Positions 44,201-52,980 are shown, counted from the first letter of the stretch. The stretch: DNA of 64,000 nucleotides from Wenjunlia vitaminophila DSM 41686 (GCF_000380165.1 NZ_KB904671.1:198-64197); one strand, 5' to 3'. Notes: a model not told the origin generated them from the letters alone. Translations and numbers: made by a program.

Positions 44201-44531
44201 GTTGACCCAGCGCTCCTACGCGGCGCTGGACCTGCTGCTCTCGGCCCACCACGGGGACGTGTCGGGCTCGGCGACGGTCCGCTACGCGGACGGCACCGAG
44301 GAGACGGTCCCGCTCGCGGGCACGGACTGGGCTGCGGGAGCGCCGAGGTTCGGTGAGGACGTCGCGGTGCGGGCGGGCAGCCGCTACAACAGCCAGGGCC
44401 AGCCCGACGGCGTCGGCGTGGCGGTGTGGCACGTCGCGCTCCCCTTGGACGGGGACCGGGTGGCGGTGTCGGTGACCCTGCCGAACGACTCACGGCTCAA
44501 GGTGTACGCGTTGAGCGGACGCAACCGCTGA
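41277..44531 (+). CDS. Secreted GH92 exo-alpha-mannosidase
   Basis: The 1084-residue enzyme has a signal peptide (about 1-32), the GH92 N-terminal beta domain (VNPFIGTRKEGNTYPGAALPFGMVQLSPDT), and an (alpha/alpha)6 domain with E557 in HEGTAWQYQW as proton donor and D667-D668 in GNDDLGTMSSW in the base region. After about residue 790 come an Ig-like NEW3-type domain and a C-terminal domain related to those found on such hydrolases. GH92 enzymes are calcium-dependent and remove alpha-mannose from N-glycans or fungal mannans. A LacI-type palindrome lies immediately upstream. Confidence 0.92.
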   Translation: MLRKRLRALLVTTALLGSGLAVPAAAGPAMASPTGEGDLTTLVNPFIGTRKEGNTYPGAALPFGMVQLSPDTGHNTGYNYDHNKIRGFSSVHLSGVGCSLGGDLPVLPTTGEITSTDYGRYAASFSHGDETASPGYYRVGLSSYGGITAELTATQRTGWQRYTFPATEQANVLLNTGQALHRVTSSTVTVLDDRTVQTAITGRGFCQDTRPYTVYTVTRFDRPFASYGTWRGDQVTAGKDTAEGSGRNGAYVRFDTREDRDVVAVTALSYVSAEGAAKNLAAEGTGTFDGTVDAARQTWEDRLGTVRVTGGEQQQRRTFYSALYRAFLTPSIATDVDGRYTGWDQEVHTAEGFTYYQNWSLWDTYRTQQQLLSLLAPQESRDMALSLLRVDAEGGWLPKWGYGTVETNIMTGDPVTPFLVNAYKQGLLKGHEEEAYRALKKNADGVPPADSPYVGRMGNAEYLRDGFVPFDPRPRQKPGDSDFEHGASATLEYALADAALGAMARDLGHDQDAKRYFARGQYFRNLFDPRTGFFRARDKDGMFTGPADPALSVGFHEGTAWQYQWLVPQDLPELVELNGGRERTNERLDAFFAYPELVEDPEGTARNVWVNGPYDYYHADKYNPQNEPDLVAPYTYLSTGQPWKTTDVVHAALTLFTDAPDGITGNDDLGTMSSWAVLSSMGIYPLIPGSGQWALSTPVFDRVDLTLDERFHPGGHLSITAPGTSDDNRYVQSVRLGGEEQASTYVTGADLSAGRDLEFTVGSTPSSWGTDEDAAPPALDDRNAVQHRLAAAVSPAAPDVLAGKETSVNLTVSGVFTQPGATTGRVTVKAEAPLTAEPRDTTFTVRSHGLPTTREVPVRVTVPADTPDGTYPVTVRVSDASGTVVTRETAVRVVTADCEGDNGYCPQDLSAAYDVDGVATKGASSSGDFDGTGAAFPADTMPEPGIGVVAGRAYQLPDTSGAAKNFVAARGQTLALTQRSYAALDLLLSAHHGDVSGSATVRYADGTEETVPLAGTDWAAGAPRFGEDVAVRAGSRYNSQGQPDGVGVAVWHVALPLDGDRVAVSVTLPNDSRLKVYALSGRNR

Positions 44532-44564
44532 CAGTGGGGTCCCGGGCTGCCTATGCTCCCTGAC

Positions 44565-46853
44565 ATGGGGAAGCTACGGGACAGTAACCACGACGGGGCG
44601 GCCCGCACCGGCTACCGCACCTGTCCACTGTGCGAGGCGACCTGCGGGCTCGAGGTCACCGTCTCACCGGGCGGGGCGATAGCGGTGCGGGGCGACCAGC
44701 AGGACGTGTTCAGCCGGGGGTACCTGTGCCCGAAGGGCGTGGCCCTCGGTGAGGTGCACACCGACCCCGACCGGCTGCGCGCCCCGCTGGTCAGACGTGG
44801 CAGGAGCTGGACCGAGGTGTCCTGGGAGGAGGCCTTCGCCGAGGTCCGGCGCCTGCTGACCGAGCTGGTGACGGCGCACGGACGGGACGCGCTCGGCGTG
44901 TTCGTGGGCAACCCGGTGGTGCACAACCTCGCCGCCGGGCTGTACCTGCCGGTCCTGCTGCGCGCGCTGGGCACCAGCAACCGGTTCACCGCGAGCACCG
45001 TGGACCAGATGCCCAAACAGGTCGCCTCCGGGCTGATGTTCGGGACCGAGTTCTCGGTGGCCGTGCCGGACCTGGACCGGACCGACTTCCTCCTGGTCCT
45101 GGGCGCCAACCCGATGACGTCCAACGGGAGTCTGCTCACCGCCCCGGACATGCCCGGCCGGCTGCGGGCGCTGCGCCGCAGGGGAGGGCGTCTCGTGGTG
45201 GTCGATCCCTGCCGTACCCGCACCGCCGCGGTCGCCGACGAGCACCTGCCGATCCGGCCGGGGACCGACGCGTTGTTGCTGGCCGCGATGGCGCACACGC
45301 TCTTCCAGGACGGCCTGGTCGATCCGGGGCCGGCGGAGCCACACCTGGCCGGGCTCGACGAACTGCGCGAGGCGCTGCGGCCGTTCACACCGGATGCGGT
45401 GGCGCCGGTGTGCGGGGTCCCCGAGGGCACCGTTCGGCGGCTGGCCCGGGAGCTGGCCGCGGCCCGGAGCGCCGCGGTGTACGGACGGATGGGCACGACG
45501 ACCGCCGCGTTCGGAACGGCGACGAGCTGGCTGATCGACGTGTTGAACACCCTGACCGGGAACCTGGACCGGCCCGGCGGCGTGCTGTGGCCCAAGCCGG
45601 CGCACGGCTCACCCAACGTCTCGGGCGTTCCGGGGCGCGGCCGGGGCGTGCGCATCCCGGGCTCCCGGCGGACCCGGGTCCGTGGGCTGCCCAGTGTGCT
45701 CGGCGAGTTCCCGGTGGCCGCGATGGCCGAGGAGATCGACACTCCGGGCCCCGGCGGGCAGCGCCTGCGCGGGTTGCTCACCATCGCCGGGAACCCGGTG
45801 CTGTCCACGCCGAACGGTGAGCGCCTCGCGGCGGCGCTGGAGACGCTGGACGTGATGGTCAGCGTCGACGCCTACCTCAACGAGACCACGCAGTACGCGC
45901 ACGTGATCCTGCCAGCCGCCTCACCGCTCACCCGCAGCCACTACGAGCTGGCCTTCGCCAACTTCGCGGTGCGCAACGTGGCCAACTACTCGCCGCCCAC
46001 CGTGCCGCTCGCACCCCAGGAGCGCGGCGAGGCGGAGATCATGCTCGAACTCGCCCGCACCGCCCTCGGGGTGGACCTGACCGTGCGGGACCTGGACGAC
46101 AAGGTGGCCGAGGACACGGCACGGCGCCTGGTGGCCGATCCGGGGTCGCAGGTGTTCGGACAGGACCCGCGGGAGTTGCTCGCGGCGGTCGACGGGGACC
46201 GGTTCGAGGACCGGCTCCTTGACCTGCTGTTGCGTGCCGGCCCCTATCCCGGCCTGACCCTGGACGTGCTGCGCCAGGAGCCGCACGGCGTGGACCTGGG
46301 ACCGCTCCAGCCCCGGCTCCCCGAGGTGCTGCGGACCCCGAGCGGACGGGTGGAACTGGCGCCGCCGCAGCTCCTGGGCGAAGCCGAACGCCTCGCTGAG
46401 CACCTGGCCGAACGCCGCGCCGAGCTCGCCACCGGGGCCGCCGCCCAGGGCCTGGTGCTGGTCGGCCGGCGCCAACTTCGTTCCAACAACTCCTGGATGC
46501 ACAACGTGCCGCTGTTGGCCCGGGGCAGCAACCGGTGCACCCTCCAGATCCACCCGGACGACGCCAAGCGGGTGGGCGCGGTGGAGGGGGAGCCGGTCCT
46601 GGTGCGGTCCCGGGTGGGAGAGGTCCGGGTGGCGGCGGAGCTCACCGACGCGGTGATGCCCGGGGTGGTCTGCCTGCCGCACGGCTGGGGGCACGGGCGC
46701 CCGGGCACCAGGGGGAGGGTCGCCGCGGCCAACCCGGGGGTGAACAGCAACGCCCTCACCGACGAGGCACCGGTGGACCCGCTCTCCGGGACCTCCGTCC
46801 TCAACGGCATCCCGGTGGAGGTGCTGCCCGTCCCCAGCCAGGCCACGACGTGA
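44565..46853 (+). CDS. Molybdopterin oxidoreductase, formate dehydrogenase-like
   Basis: The 762-residue protein has an N-terminal 4Fe-4S site (C20, C23, C27 and C55 in CPLCEATC and YLCPKG), a molybdopterin-binding core and a C-terminal molydopterin-dinucleotide-binding domain (RSNNSWMHNVPLL to HGWGHGRPGTRG). No twin-arginine signal is present, so it is cytoplasmic. TATGCT lies 7 nt before ATG 44565, a leaderless pattern. No iron-sulfur or membrane partner genes are adjacent, so it may act as a single subunit with soluble electron carriers. The substrate is unknown. Confidence 0.88.
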   Translation: MGKLRDSNHDGAARTGYRTCPLCEATCGLEVTVSPGGAIAVRGDQQDVFSRGYLCPKGVALGEVHTDPDRLRAPLVRRGRSWTEVSWEEAFAEVRRLLTELVTAHGRDALGVFVGNPVVHNLAAGLYLPVLLRALGTSNRFTASTVDQMPKQVASGLMFGTEFSVAVPDLDRTDFLLVLGANPMTSNGSLLTAPDMPGRLRALRRRGGRLVVVDPCRTRTAAVADEHLPIRPGTDALLLAAMAHTLFQDGLVDPGPAEPHLAGLDELREALRPFTPDAVAPVCGVPEGTVRRLARELAAARSAAVYGRMGTTTAAFGTATSWLIDVLNTLTGNLDRPGGVLWPKPAHGSPNVSGVPGRGRGVRIPGSRRTRVRGLPSVLGEFPVAAMAEEIDTPGPGGQRLRGLLTIAGNPVLSTPNGERLAAALETLDVMVSVDAYLNETTQYAHVILPAASPLTRSHYELAFANFAVRNVANYSPPTVPLAPQERGEAEIMLELARTALGVDLTVRDLDDKVAEDTARRLVADPGSQVFGQDPRELLAAVDGDRFEDRLLDLLLRAGPYPGLTLDVLRQEPHGVDLGPLQPRLPEVLRTPSGRVELAPPQLLGEAERLAEHLAERRAELATGAAAQGLVLVGRRQLRSNNSWMHNVPLLARGSNRCTLQIHPDDAKRVGAVEGEPVLVRSRVGEVRVAAELTDAVMPGVVCLPHGWGHGRPGTRGRVAAANPGVNSNALTDEAPVDPLSGTSVLNGIPVEVLPVPSQATT

Positions 46854-47120
46854 CCAACCGCTGTTCCAGCCTGCCGTGATGGTCGGTGCTCAGTGAGGCG
46901 GGTCCAGCCCGCCGATGGTGCCAGGAGCGTGCGGGCGTGAGGCTTCCACTCGCGGACCCGCACGTCTCCCGGCAGCTCTGCCGGAGAAGGCGGCGGTGCT
47001 CGTCGCTGGCCTGGACAAGATCAAAGGGCTTCCTGACTGCACCTGATCTCTTTCGATCTTTTGGGTCTCGATTCGGACCTGATCCGACCAGTTGGCACCC
47101 AAGGACAGAGTAAGTGGGCC
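46854..47120. other. Intergenic stretch without a recognisable gene
   Basis: About 267 bp. The second half (47020-47090) is visibly less GC-rich, with repeated GATC-containing motifs (TGATCTCTTTCGATC). Frames on both strands lack good starts and match no family I know. It could be decayed insertion or gene remnant sequence. Confidence 0.3.
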
Positions 47121-47306
47121 CTAGCGACCTATCTGTTTGCGGGTGATGCCCCGCAGCCTGCGCCGCTGGCCGGGGTCGAGCGCGAGATACCCGGCCACCG
47201 GTATCCCGATCACGGTGAGTACCTTCAGCCATGCGGGAAGGGGGAGTGCCAGCAACACCACGAACACCACCAGCGCGCCCACGGCGTACTTCGCGCGGTT
47301 CGACAT
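47121..47306 (-). CDS. Small membrane protein of unknown function
   Basis: The 61-residue protein (MSNRAKYAVGALVVFVVLLALPLP...) has two hydrophobic segments (about 6-25 and 28-45) and a basic tail ending RRRLRGITRKQIGR, likely cytoplasmic. ATG 47306 is chosen because CCGGAGGTGG precedes it; earlier starts add unlikely sequence. I do not recognise the family. It is divergent from the gene at 47559. Confidence 0.65.
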   Translation of the reverse strand: MSNRAKYAVGALVVFVVLLALPLPAWLKVLTVIGIPVAGYLALDPGQRRRLRGITRKQIGR

Positions 47307-47558
47307 CCGTGCCACCTCCGGTACGCGGCAACCGCCGCGTTCGTCGTCTGTCCCGTCCAACGCCCGCGACCGCGCGTGAGTTCCCCGGGACCCCACTCCC
47401 AGGGGCGACACAGCCTAAACACCTGTTCGAGCTATTATCCATGTGTTCGAAATTTTGATTACCCACTGGTAAAGAGGTGTGGAGGAAATACGGGACGATA
47501 CGTGCCCGTCGCGCACGGGGTATGGCAGCCCGCGGAATGAGTCAGCAGTATCTGCCCC
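47307..47558. promoter_or_regulatory. Divergent intergenic region with an AT-rich core
   Basis: The segment 47425-47480 is strikingly AT-rich for this genome and includes TTCGAGCTATTATCC and TTCGAAATTTTGATTACC, with a TTCGA motif repeated. It probably holds the promoter of the gene at 47559. No gene is seen. Confidence 0.4.
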
Positions 47559-48983
47559 ATGGAGCAGAACGGCGTACTGCGCCCCCCGGCAGCCGACCTT
47601 CCGCTCGAGGTGCGGGACCTCGCCCGGTTCCTCCGCACCCTGATGACCTCGCTGGGCGCCCGGGCCCAGCAGCGCACCTCCTGGACGCTCAATGATCCGG
47701 AGGCGATGGAGCACTACCTGGACGGCACCTACCTGCCGCCGCGGGACGTGGTCATCTCACTCCTGCGCGACCTCGCCGACCGACGCGGGGAACGCCTCAC
47801 CCCCGAGACCGAACGGCAGGCCAGGGACCTGCACGCCAGGGCGGTCCGGGTGGTGGACGACGCGCCAGGCCGGGTGGCCGAGTTACGCGCCGAACTGAAC
47901 GCGATGGACACCGCCGTGCGGCGCATCGCCCGCAGGGAACAGCAGTTGCTGGGGGACGTCCGCGCCCAGCAGGCCGCGGTCCAGGGCGGCGCCGTCGGGC
48001 ACGCGGAGTACCGACGGCAGCTCATCACCATCCACGGGGAGCTGCGCCGGGTGCGGGAGCAGCGGTCGCTGGCCGAGACCCGCCGCGGCGAGTTGGCCGA
48101 ACGTCTCGAGCAGGCGGAACACCTGGACGACACCCGGTCCCGGCGGCAGGCCGCCCCCGACGGTCACGACGCCCGGGACCCTCGGGGGCACCAGGACGGA
48201 CGGGACCCGGCGGACGGCGTCCAACCGGGCCGGGACCCGGGCCCGCGGCCCGGTCCAGCCGCGGCCGGTCGCACGGACAGCGACCCCGCCCGGGCGCAGG
48301 TCCCGCGGCTGCGGGTGCTGCGCAGGTCGGCGGCACGGGGCACGGGCCGCGACGCACAGCGGGCACGGCACCCTCAGGCACCCGGCGACGTGGGCGGGCC
48401 CGCCCCGACCCGGGCCGCGCTCGCCCAGGACCCGGCGGCACGGGAGCTGGTGGGTTCGGTGCTCGGCCTGCGCGCCGCCGGGCGGCCCCGCGAGGCACAG
48501 CAACTCCTGTGGACCGCCTCGGCGTGGCCGCCCGAGCGCTTCCCCGCGCTGCTCGCCGCGCTGGCCGAGGCCGGGCAGGGCGGTGACGCCGCGGTGGTGC
48601 TGTGGGAGCTGTCGTCCCGGGCCCCGCGTGAGGTGGCGGCGTGCTGCGCCTGGCTCGCCCTGGCCTCGTTGCACGAGGAGTGCCGGGAGCTCCTGGACCA
48701 CGCCTCGTCCCGGTCGCACGGCGACGTGGCCGCGCTCGCGGTCGGCCTGGCCGGTGCGGGTTGGCACCGACAGGCCCGGGTGCTGCTGGTGAACACGGCC
48801 AGGTTACGGCCGCCCCAGGTGGTCGCCGGGCTCGCCGGGGACCTGGCTGCGGCGGAGAGCGGGCGACTGCTGCGTGAGCTGTTGGCCGCGGTGGCCGAGG
48901 TGCCGCGCGAGCGCCAGTTGCTCATCGCCGCGGCGATGCGGACGGCTGGTCTGCCGCAGACGGCTGCCGATGTCAGGGGCTGA
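47559..48983 (+). CDS. Large actinobacterial protein with HTH-like N-terminus and coiled coil
   Basis: The 474-residue protein has an N-terminal region (DLARFLRTLMTSLGARAQQRTSWTLNDPEAMEHYLDGTYLPPRDVVISLLRDL) resembling the degenerate XRE-type HTH start of a large Streptomyces family. A predicted coiled coil follows (about 85-195, rich in E, R, L), then a low-complexity linker rich in D, G, P, R (about 195-300) and a helical repeat-like C-terminus (about 300-470, ARELLDHASS, LAALAEAGQGGDAAVVLWEL). The C-terminal repeats look like those in proteins that act as scaffolds or sensors. Function is unknown. Confidence 0.6.
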   Translation: MEQNGVLRPPAADLPLEVRDLARFLRTLMTSLGARAQQRTSWTLNDPEAMEHYLDGTYLPPRDVVISLLRDLADRRGERLTPETERQARDLHARAVRVVDDAPGRVAELRAELNAMDTAVRRIARREQQLLGDVRAQQAAVQGGAVGHAEYRRQLITIHGELRRVREQRSLAETRRGELAERLEQAEHLDDTRSRRQAAPDGHDARDPRGHQDGRDPADGVQPGRDPGPRPGPAAAGRTDSDPARAQVPRLRVLRRSAARGTGRDAQRARHPQAPGDVGGPAPTRAALAQDPAARELVGSVLGLRAAGRPREAQQLLWTASAWPPERFPALLAALAEAGQGGDAAVVLWELSSRAPREVAACCAWLALASLHEECRELLDHASSRSHGDVAALAVGLAGAGWHRQARVLLVNTARLRPPQVVAGLAGDLAAAESGRLLRELLAAVAEVPRERQLLIAAAMRTAGLPQTAADVRG

Positions 48984-49233
48984 GCCGGTGGGTCGGGGAC
49001 ATGCGGGTCCGGCCGCTCCCCTCGCCGCGGCCGGGCCCGCCACCGCCCCCCACGCACGGACACGCGGGCGCGGACCGCGTGCGCGGGTGACCGCGCAGAC
49101 TCGCGCCCGGACTCACGTGCCTGGACCGGTGAGGGCGGGAACGTGTGCCCGCCCGGTTCCCAGCGTAGGCAGCGGGTGCAGGGAACACATCAGGGCAGAC
49201 CCTGAGCAGGTCAACGGGCCGGACCGGTCGGGG

Positions 49234-49878
49234 TCACCCCTGGAGGTAGGCCAGCACCGCGAGCACCCGGCGGTGGTCGCTGAAGGACGGCTCGAGCCCG
49301 AGCTTGGTGAAGATGTTGCGGACATGCGTCTCCACGGTCTTGGGCCCGACCTGGAGTCGCTGGGCCACGGCCTCGTTGGACCGGCCCTGGGCGATCAGCT
49401 CGAGCACCTCCCGTTCCCGCGCCGTCAGTTCGTCGAGCGCGCCGCTCACCCGTGGCCGACCCAGGAGGTGGGTCACCACCTGGGGGTCGAGCACCGACTC
49501 GCCCTCCGCGACCCGTCCGATGGCCTCGACCAGCTCGTCGATGTCCGCCACCCGGTCCTTGAGCAGGTAGCCGAATCCCTTGCGGTGCCGCGCCAGGGCC
49601 CGGACCGCGCTGTTGGTCTCGACGTACTGCGACAGCAGCAGCACCCCGACGGCCGGGTGGCGTTCCCGGATCTCGCGGGCGGCGCGCAGCCCCTCGTCGG
49701 TGAAGGTGGGGGGCAGCCGGATGTCCACCAGCGCGACGTCCGGGTGGCGTGCGCCGACCAGCGTCAGCAACGTGTCGATGTCGTCGGTCTCCCCGACGAC
49801 ATCGACGCCGGCGTCCGCCAGCAGCCGCACCATGCCCTGGCGGAGCAGCGGTGAGTCCTCGGCGACGATCACTCGCAC
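49234..49878 (-). CDS. LuxR/NarL-type response regulator
   Basis: The 214-residue protein has a receiver domain (VIVAEDSPLLRQGM, phospho-acceptor Asp in VALVDIRLPP, conserved Lys in YLLKDRV) and a C-terminal LuxR HTH (LTAREREVLELIAQGRSNEAVAQRLQVGPKTVETHVRNIFTKLGL). The GTG start overlaps the histidine kinase stop by 10 bp, so the pair is translationally coupled. It should bind DNA when phosphorylated by that kinase. Targets are not evident nearby. Confidence 0.93.
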   Translation of the reverse strand: MRVIVAEDSPLLRQGMVRLLADAGVDVVGETDDIDTLLTLVGARHPDVALVDIRLPPTFTDEGLRAAREIRERHPAVGVLLLSQYVETNSAVRALARHRKGFGYLLKDRVADIDELVEAIGRVAEGESVLDPQVVTHLLGRPRVSGALDELTAREREVLELIAQGRSNEAVAQRLQVGPKTVETHVRNIFTKLGLEPSFSDHRRVLAVLAYLQG

Positions 49879-51680
49879 GGCAGCTCCACCCTGATCCGGG
49901 TGCCCCTGCCGGGGGGACTGACCACGCGTAGCTCGCCGCCGACGGCGGCCAGACGGTCGGCGATCCCGCGCAGTCCGGTACCGCCGGCCGGGTCGGCGCC
50001 GCCGACGCCGTCGTCCACCGCCTCGACCACCAAACGCCCCGCGCTGTGCCGCGCGGACACACTCACCGCCTCGGCCCCGGCGTGCTTGGCGGTGTTCGCC
50101 AGGGCCTCGCAGACGGCGAAGTACGCGGTGGCCTCGACCACGGCTGGGTAGCGCCCGGGCTCCACCATGACGACGACCGGTACCGCCGCCTGGTCGGCCA
50201 GGGCGTTGATGGCCGGGCCGAGCCCCTCCCGGGTGAGGATCGCCGGGTGGATGCCCCTGGCCAGGCCCCGCAACTCGTCGAGGGCGGTGCGCAGGGCCCG
50301 TTCGGCCTCCGCCACCGACAGCCGCAGACCGGCCCGGTCGGTCGGGGTGCCACAGGCCAGTCGGGTGTCGAGCTGGCGCAGCGTCATCAGGGCGTAGACC
50401 AGACGGGCCTGGGCGCCGTCGTGCAGGTCCCGTTCGAGCTGGCGCCGTTCCCGGTCGGCGGCCTCCACGATGCGGGAGCTGACCGCCTCGACCTGCTCGA
50501 GGCGCAGGTTGACCTCGGAGCGCAGGCTGGTGTTCTCCAGGCCGAGCCGGACCGAAGCCCGCACCGCCGCGAGCAGCTCGGGGTCGTCCTCCAGGGAGCG
50601 GTCGTGGACCAGGACCGCCGTCGGCCGACCGGCGATGTCCACCACGGTCGCGCCGCGCTCGGAGTCCGTCGGGGGCAGTCGCAGCGGCCTGCCCTCGGTG
50701 TCCCGGTACCCGGCGTCCTCCTCGGACCACAGGCCGAGCCGCAGCGTCGGATCGCCGGTCACCTCGGTCAGCACGCCCTGGAGACGACCCGGGGTGGGGT
50801 CGGTTCCGACCTCGATGACCAGGTTGCCCACGGCGGCGCGGCGCAGCCGCATCCGCAGCAGCCCGGCGAGGAAGGCGACGGGTACCGCGACCTGGCCCAC
50901 GTCGGACAACAGGATCAGCACCCACTCGACCGTCGTGTACCTGCTGGGGGCCAGGGAGTAGACGGCTGCCGCCCCGAGGAGGACCGCTCCGGTCAGGGTG
51001 GACAGCCAGGCGGGGAGCAGCACCCTCCTGCGGACGGGGCTGCTCGTGCGCCACCGGTGCACCAGCATCCCGAGGCACACCAGGACCACCAGCCCGCCGA
51101 CCACCCGGTACGTCGTGTCGATCACCTCGAACGCCACCGGGTCGCGGAGGAGCAGCAGGGCGTTGGGGCCGCAGTCGGCACAGTCGAGGTAGGTCGCCGA
51201 GGCGCTGGCCGCGGGATCGAAGGCGGTCGCCCGGGCCAGTCCGCCGACCGCCACCAGACCGTAGCCGAGGACCACGACCCACCGGGTGGCTCCGGGGAGC
51301 AGCCGTCCGGTGGGGTAGGCCAGGATCAGGTGGCCGAGGACGGCCACGTTGAGGCTCTCCCCCCAGGCGCCGAGGGCGAACAACAGGGGCTCCCTCGTGC
51401 CCTGGAGGTTCCCCAGGAACCACGTCAGTCCCTCGGCGAGCATCAGGCTGCCGACCGGGTTGCCCGGCCGCCGCCACCGGGCGACGAGGCCGGCGACAGC
51501 GAACGCCCAACCGACCACCAGGTCCCGCGCCATGCTCCACCCGGAGGCGCCGCTGTTGGCGTACGCCCACTCCCCGCAGAGGCCCACCGCGAGTGCCACG
51601 AGGCTCCACGCCAGCAGCCTCGTCCTCGGCCACGTGTCAACGGACCCGGTTGAGCCGGTTCGCCTCGGGTTGGTGCGCAC
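49869..51680 (-). CDS. Sensor histidine kinase, NarL-system type
   Basis: The 603-residue protein has several N-terminal membrane helices (about 25-250), a linker with a GAF-like segment, then HisKA_3 dimerisation with phospho-accepting His in ERDLHDGAQARLV, and an HATPase_c domain (CEALANTAKHAGAEAV, VDDGVGGADPAGGTGLRGIADRL). It should autophosphorylate and pass phosphate to the response regulator encoded directly downstream. The multi-helix sensor part suggests a membrane or envelope signal. Confidence 0.92.
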   Translation of the reverse strand: MRTNPRRTGSTGSVDTWPRTRLLAWSLVALAVGLCGEWAYANSGASGWSMARDLVVGWAFAVAGLVARWRRPGNPVGSLMLAEGLTWFLGNLQGTREPLLFALGAWGESLNVAVLGHLILAYPTGRLLPGATRWVVVLGYGLVAVGGLARATAFDPAASASATYLDCADCGPNALLLLRDPVAFEVIDTTYRVVGGLVVLVCLGMLVHRWRTSSPVRRRVLLPAWLSTLTGAVLLGAAAVYSLAPSRYTTVEWVLILLSDVGQVAVPVAFLAGLLRMRLRRAAVGNLVIEVGTDPTPGRLQGVLTEVTGDPTLRLGLWSEEDAGYRDTEGRPLRLPPTDSERGATVVDIAGRPTAVLVHDRSLEDDPELLAAVRASVRLGLENTSLRSEVNLRLEQVEAVSSRIVEAADRERRQLERDLHDGAQARLVYALMTLRQLDTRLACGTPTDRAGLRLSVAEAERALRTALDELRGLARGIHPAILTREGLGPAINALADQAAVPVVVMVEPGRYPAVVEATAYFAVCEALANTAKHAGAEAVSVSARHSAGRLVVEAVDDGVGGADPAGGTGLRGIADRLAAVGGELRVVSPPGRGTRIRVELPCE

Positions 51681-51883
51681 GGCAACAACGGTAGGGCAGC
51701 GGGGAACCGCCCCGGGCCCGTAACGGAATGCCGCATACCCCTATGAGCAGCGCAACCGCGCAGGAACGTGACTGCATCCCGGCGTACGGGGGCAACCGAC
51801 GTCTCCGCGCCACCACATGACCACCCGCACGCGCCGGGACACTCCCCCGCCGCGGCGGCCCGCCGGGCACCCTGCCCGGGGGG

Positions 51884-52225
51884 TCACTCCGGGTGCGCGG
51901 CGGCGAGCGTCCTGGGAGCGGCGAGCCGCCAGGCGTCCTCGAGTATCGCGCGCAGCTCGGCCTCGTCGTCGAGCGCCGCCAGGCGCAGCCGGAGCCAGCC
52001 GGAGTTGTCGTCGTGGCCGGGCCTGAGGAAGAACTTCTCCGGCTCGGCCGCGATCAGCTCGGCCCGCTCCTCCATGGGGCACTTGAAGCCGATGGTGGCG
52101 TCGTCGTCCGCGATGGACGCGAAGATCCTGCCCCGCACACGGAACGTGGGAATGCCCCAGGAGAGCTTCTCGCTGGTCTCGGGCAGGGAAAGGGCGATCC
52201 TGCGGACGTCGTCGGCTCCGGCCAT
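51884..52225 (-). CDS. MmcQ/YjbR-family DNA-binding-like protein
   Basis: The 113-residue protein contains the YjbR fold signature: ADDVRRIALSLPETSEKLSWGIPTFRVRGRIFASI and FLRPGHDDNSGWLRLRLAALD. ATG 52225 follows GGAGGG. Structures of this family look double-wing DNA-binding-like, but no function is established. It lies between the histidine kinase and the AlkB gene, all on the minus strand. Confidence 0.83.
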   Translation of the reverse strand: MAGADDVRRIALSLPETSEKLSWGIPTFRVRGRIFASIADDDATIGFKCPMEERAELIAAEPEKFFLRPGHDDNSGWLRLRLAALDDEAELRAILEDAWRLAAPRTLAAAHPE

Positions 52226-52332
52226 GGGGTCCCTCCGTGTCGATCGGCGCGGCCCCGGTCCTGCCGTTGGGAGTGGGTGGGGCCTGCTGAGCACGTTAGC
52301 CCCCGACACCGACAACGGGCCGGCCGGCGGGG

Positions 52333-52980
52333 TCACCGCAGCCCGGACACCCTCAGGGTCACGTTGACCCGCCCCTGGAGACCGAGGGCGGGATCGGCGG
52401 TGCCGGGGAAGGTGCGCGGGACGCCGTGGTAGGCGAGTCGGGACGCGCCGTGGAAGACGAAGAGGTCCCCGCCGCGCAGCCGCAGGTCGGTCCAGGGTCG
52501 CCCCCGTCCGTGGACGTTCCCGAACCGGAAGAGGCAGTCGTCACCGAGGCTGAACGAGACCACCGGGGCGTCCGCCCGCTCGTCGCGGTCCTGGTGCATG
52601 CCCATCCGTGCCCCGGCGCCGTAGAAGTTGACCAGCGCGATGTCGTAGGCGTGGTCCGCGGCCCCGCCGACGGCGTCCCGCACCGCCCGCCGGCCCAGGT
52701 CCCCGAGCCACCCCGGGAACGGCTTGACCGGCTCGCCCGCGCCGTCCGCCACGGTGCGGGCGTAGCCGTAGGGGTACCAGTGCCAGCCGAGGCACACCTG
52801 CCGCACCGACATCTGCCCGCCTCCCGGCATGCGGACGGCGCGCAGTCCGGCCGGGGGTCCCGCCCAGGCGCGGCAGGCCTCGAGCAGGTGGCGCTGCGCG
52901 GCGAGGTCCAGCCAGCCGGGCAGGTGCACCGCGCCGTCCGCCACGCGCCGCGGTTCCGCGGGGAACAGTCCGCCGTCCAC
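52333..52980 (-). CDS. alkB: AlkB-like Fe(II)/2-oxoglutarate dioxygenase
   Basis: The 215-residue protein has the AlkB core: Fe ligands H and D in MHQDRDE, a second His in AYHGVPRT and the 2-oxoglutarate Arg in GRVNVTLR, with the NFYGAGARMGMHQD segment. AlkB enzymes repair 1-methyladenine and 3-methylcytosine by oxidative demethylation. GTG 52980 follows TGGGGGA. It is a second alkylation-repair gene in the window besides ogt, but the two are 20 kb apart. Confidence 0.9.
   Translation of the reverse strand: MDGGLFPAEPRRVADGAVHLPGWLDLAAQRHLLEACRAWAGPPAGLRAVRMPGGGQMSVRQVCLGWHWYPYGYARTVADGAGEPVKPFPGWLGDLGRRAVRDAVGGAADHAYDIALVNFYGAGARMGMHQDRDERADAPVVSFSLGDDCLFRFGNVHGRGRPWTDLRLRGGDLFVFHGASRLAYHGVPRTFPGTADPALGLQGRVNVTLRVSGLR

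Noticed and set aside
46854-47120. Possible transposase remnant in the gap after the molybdopterin gene
   Set aside because: Frames show no transposase motif and no terminal repeats; only a local fall in GC content is visible.
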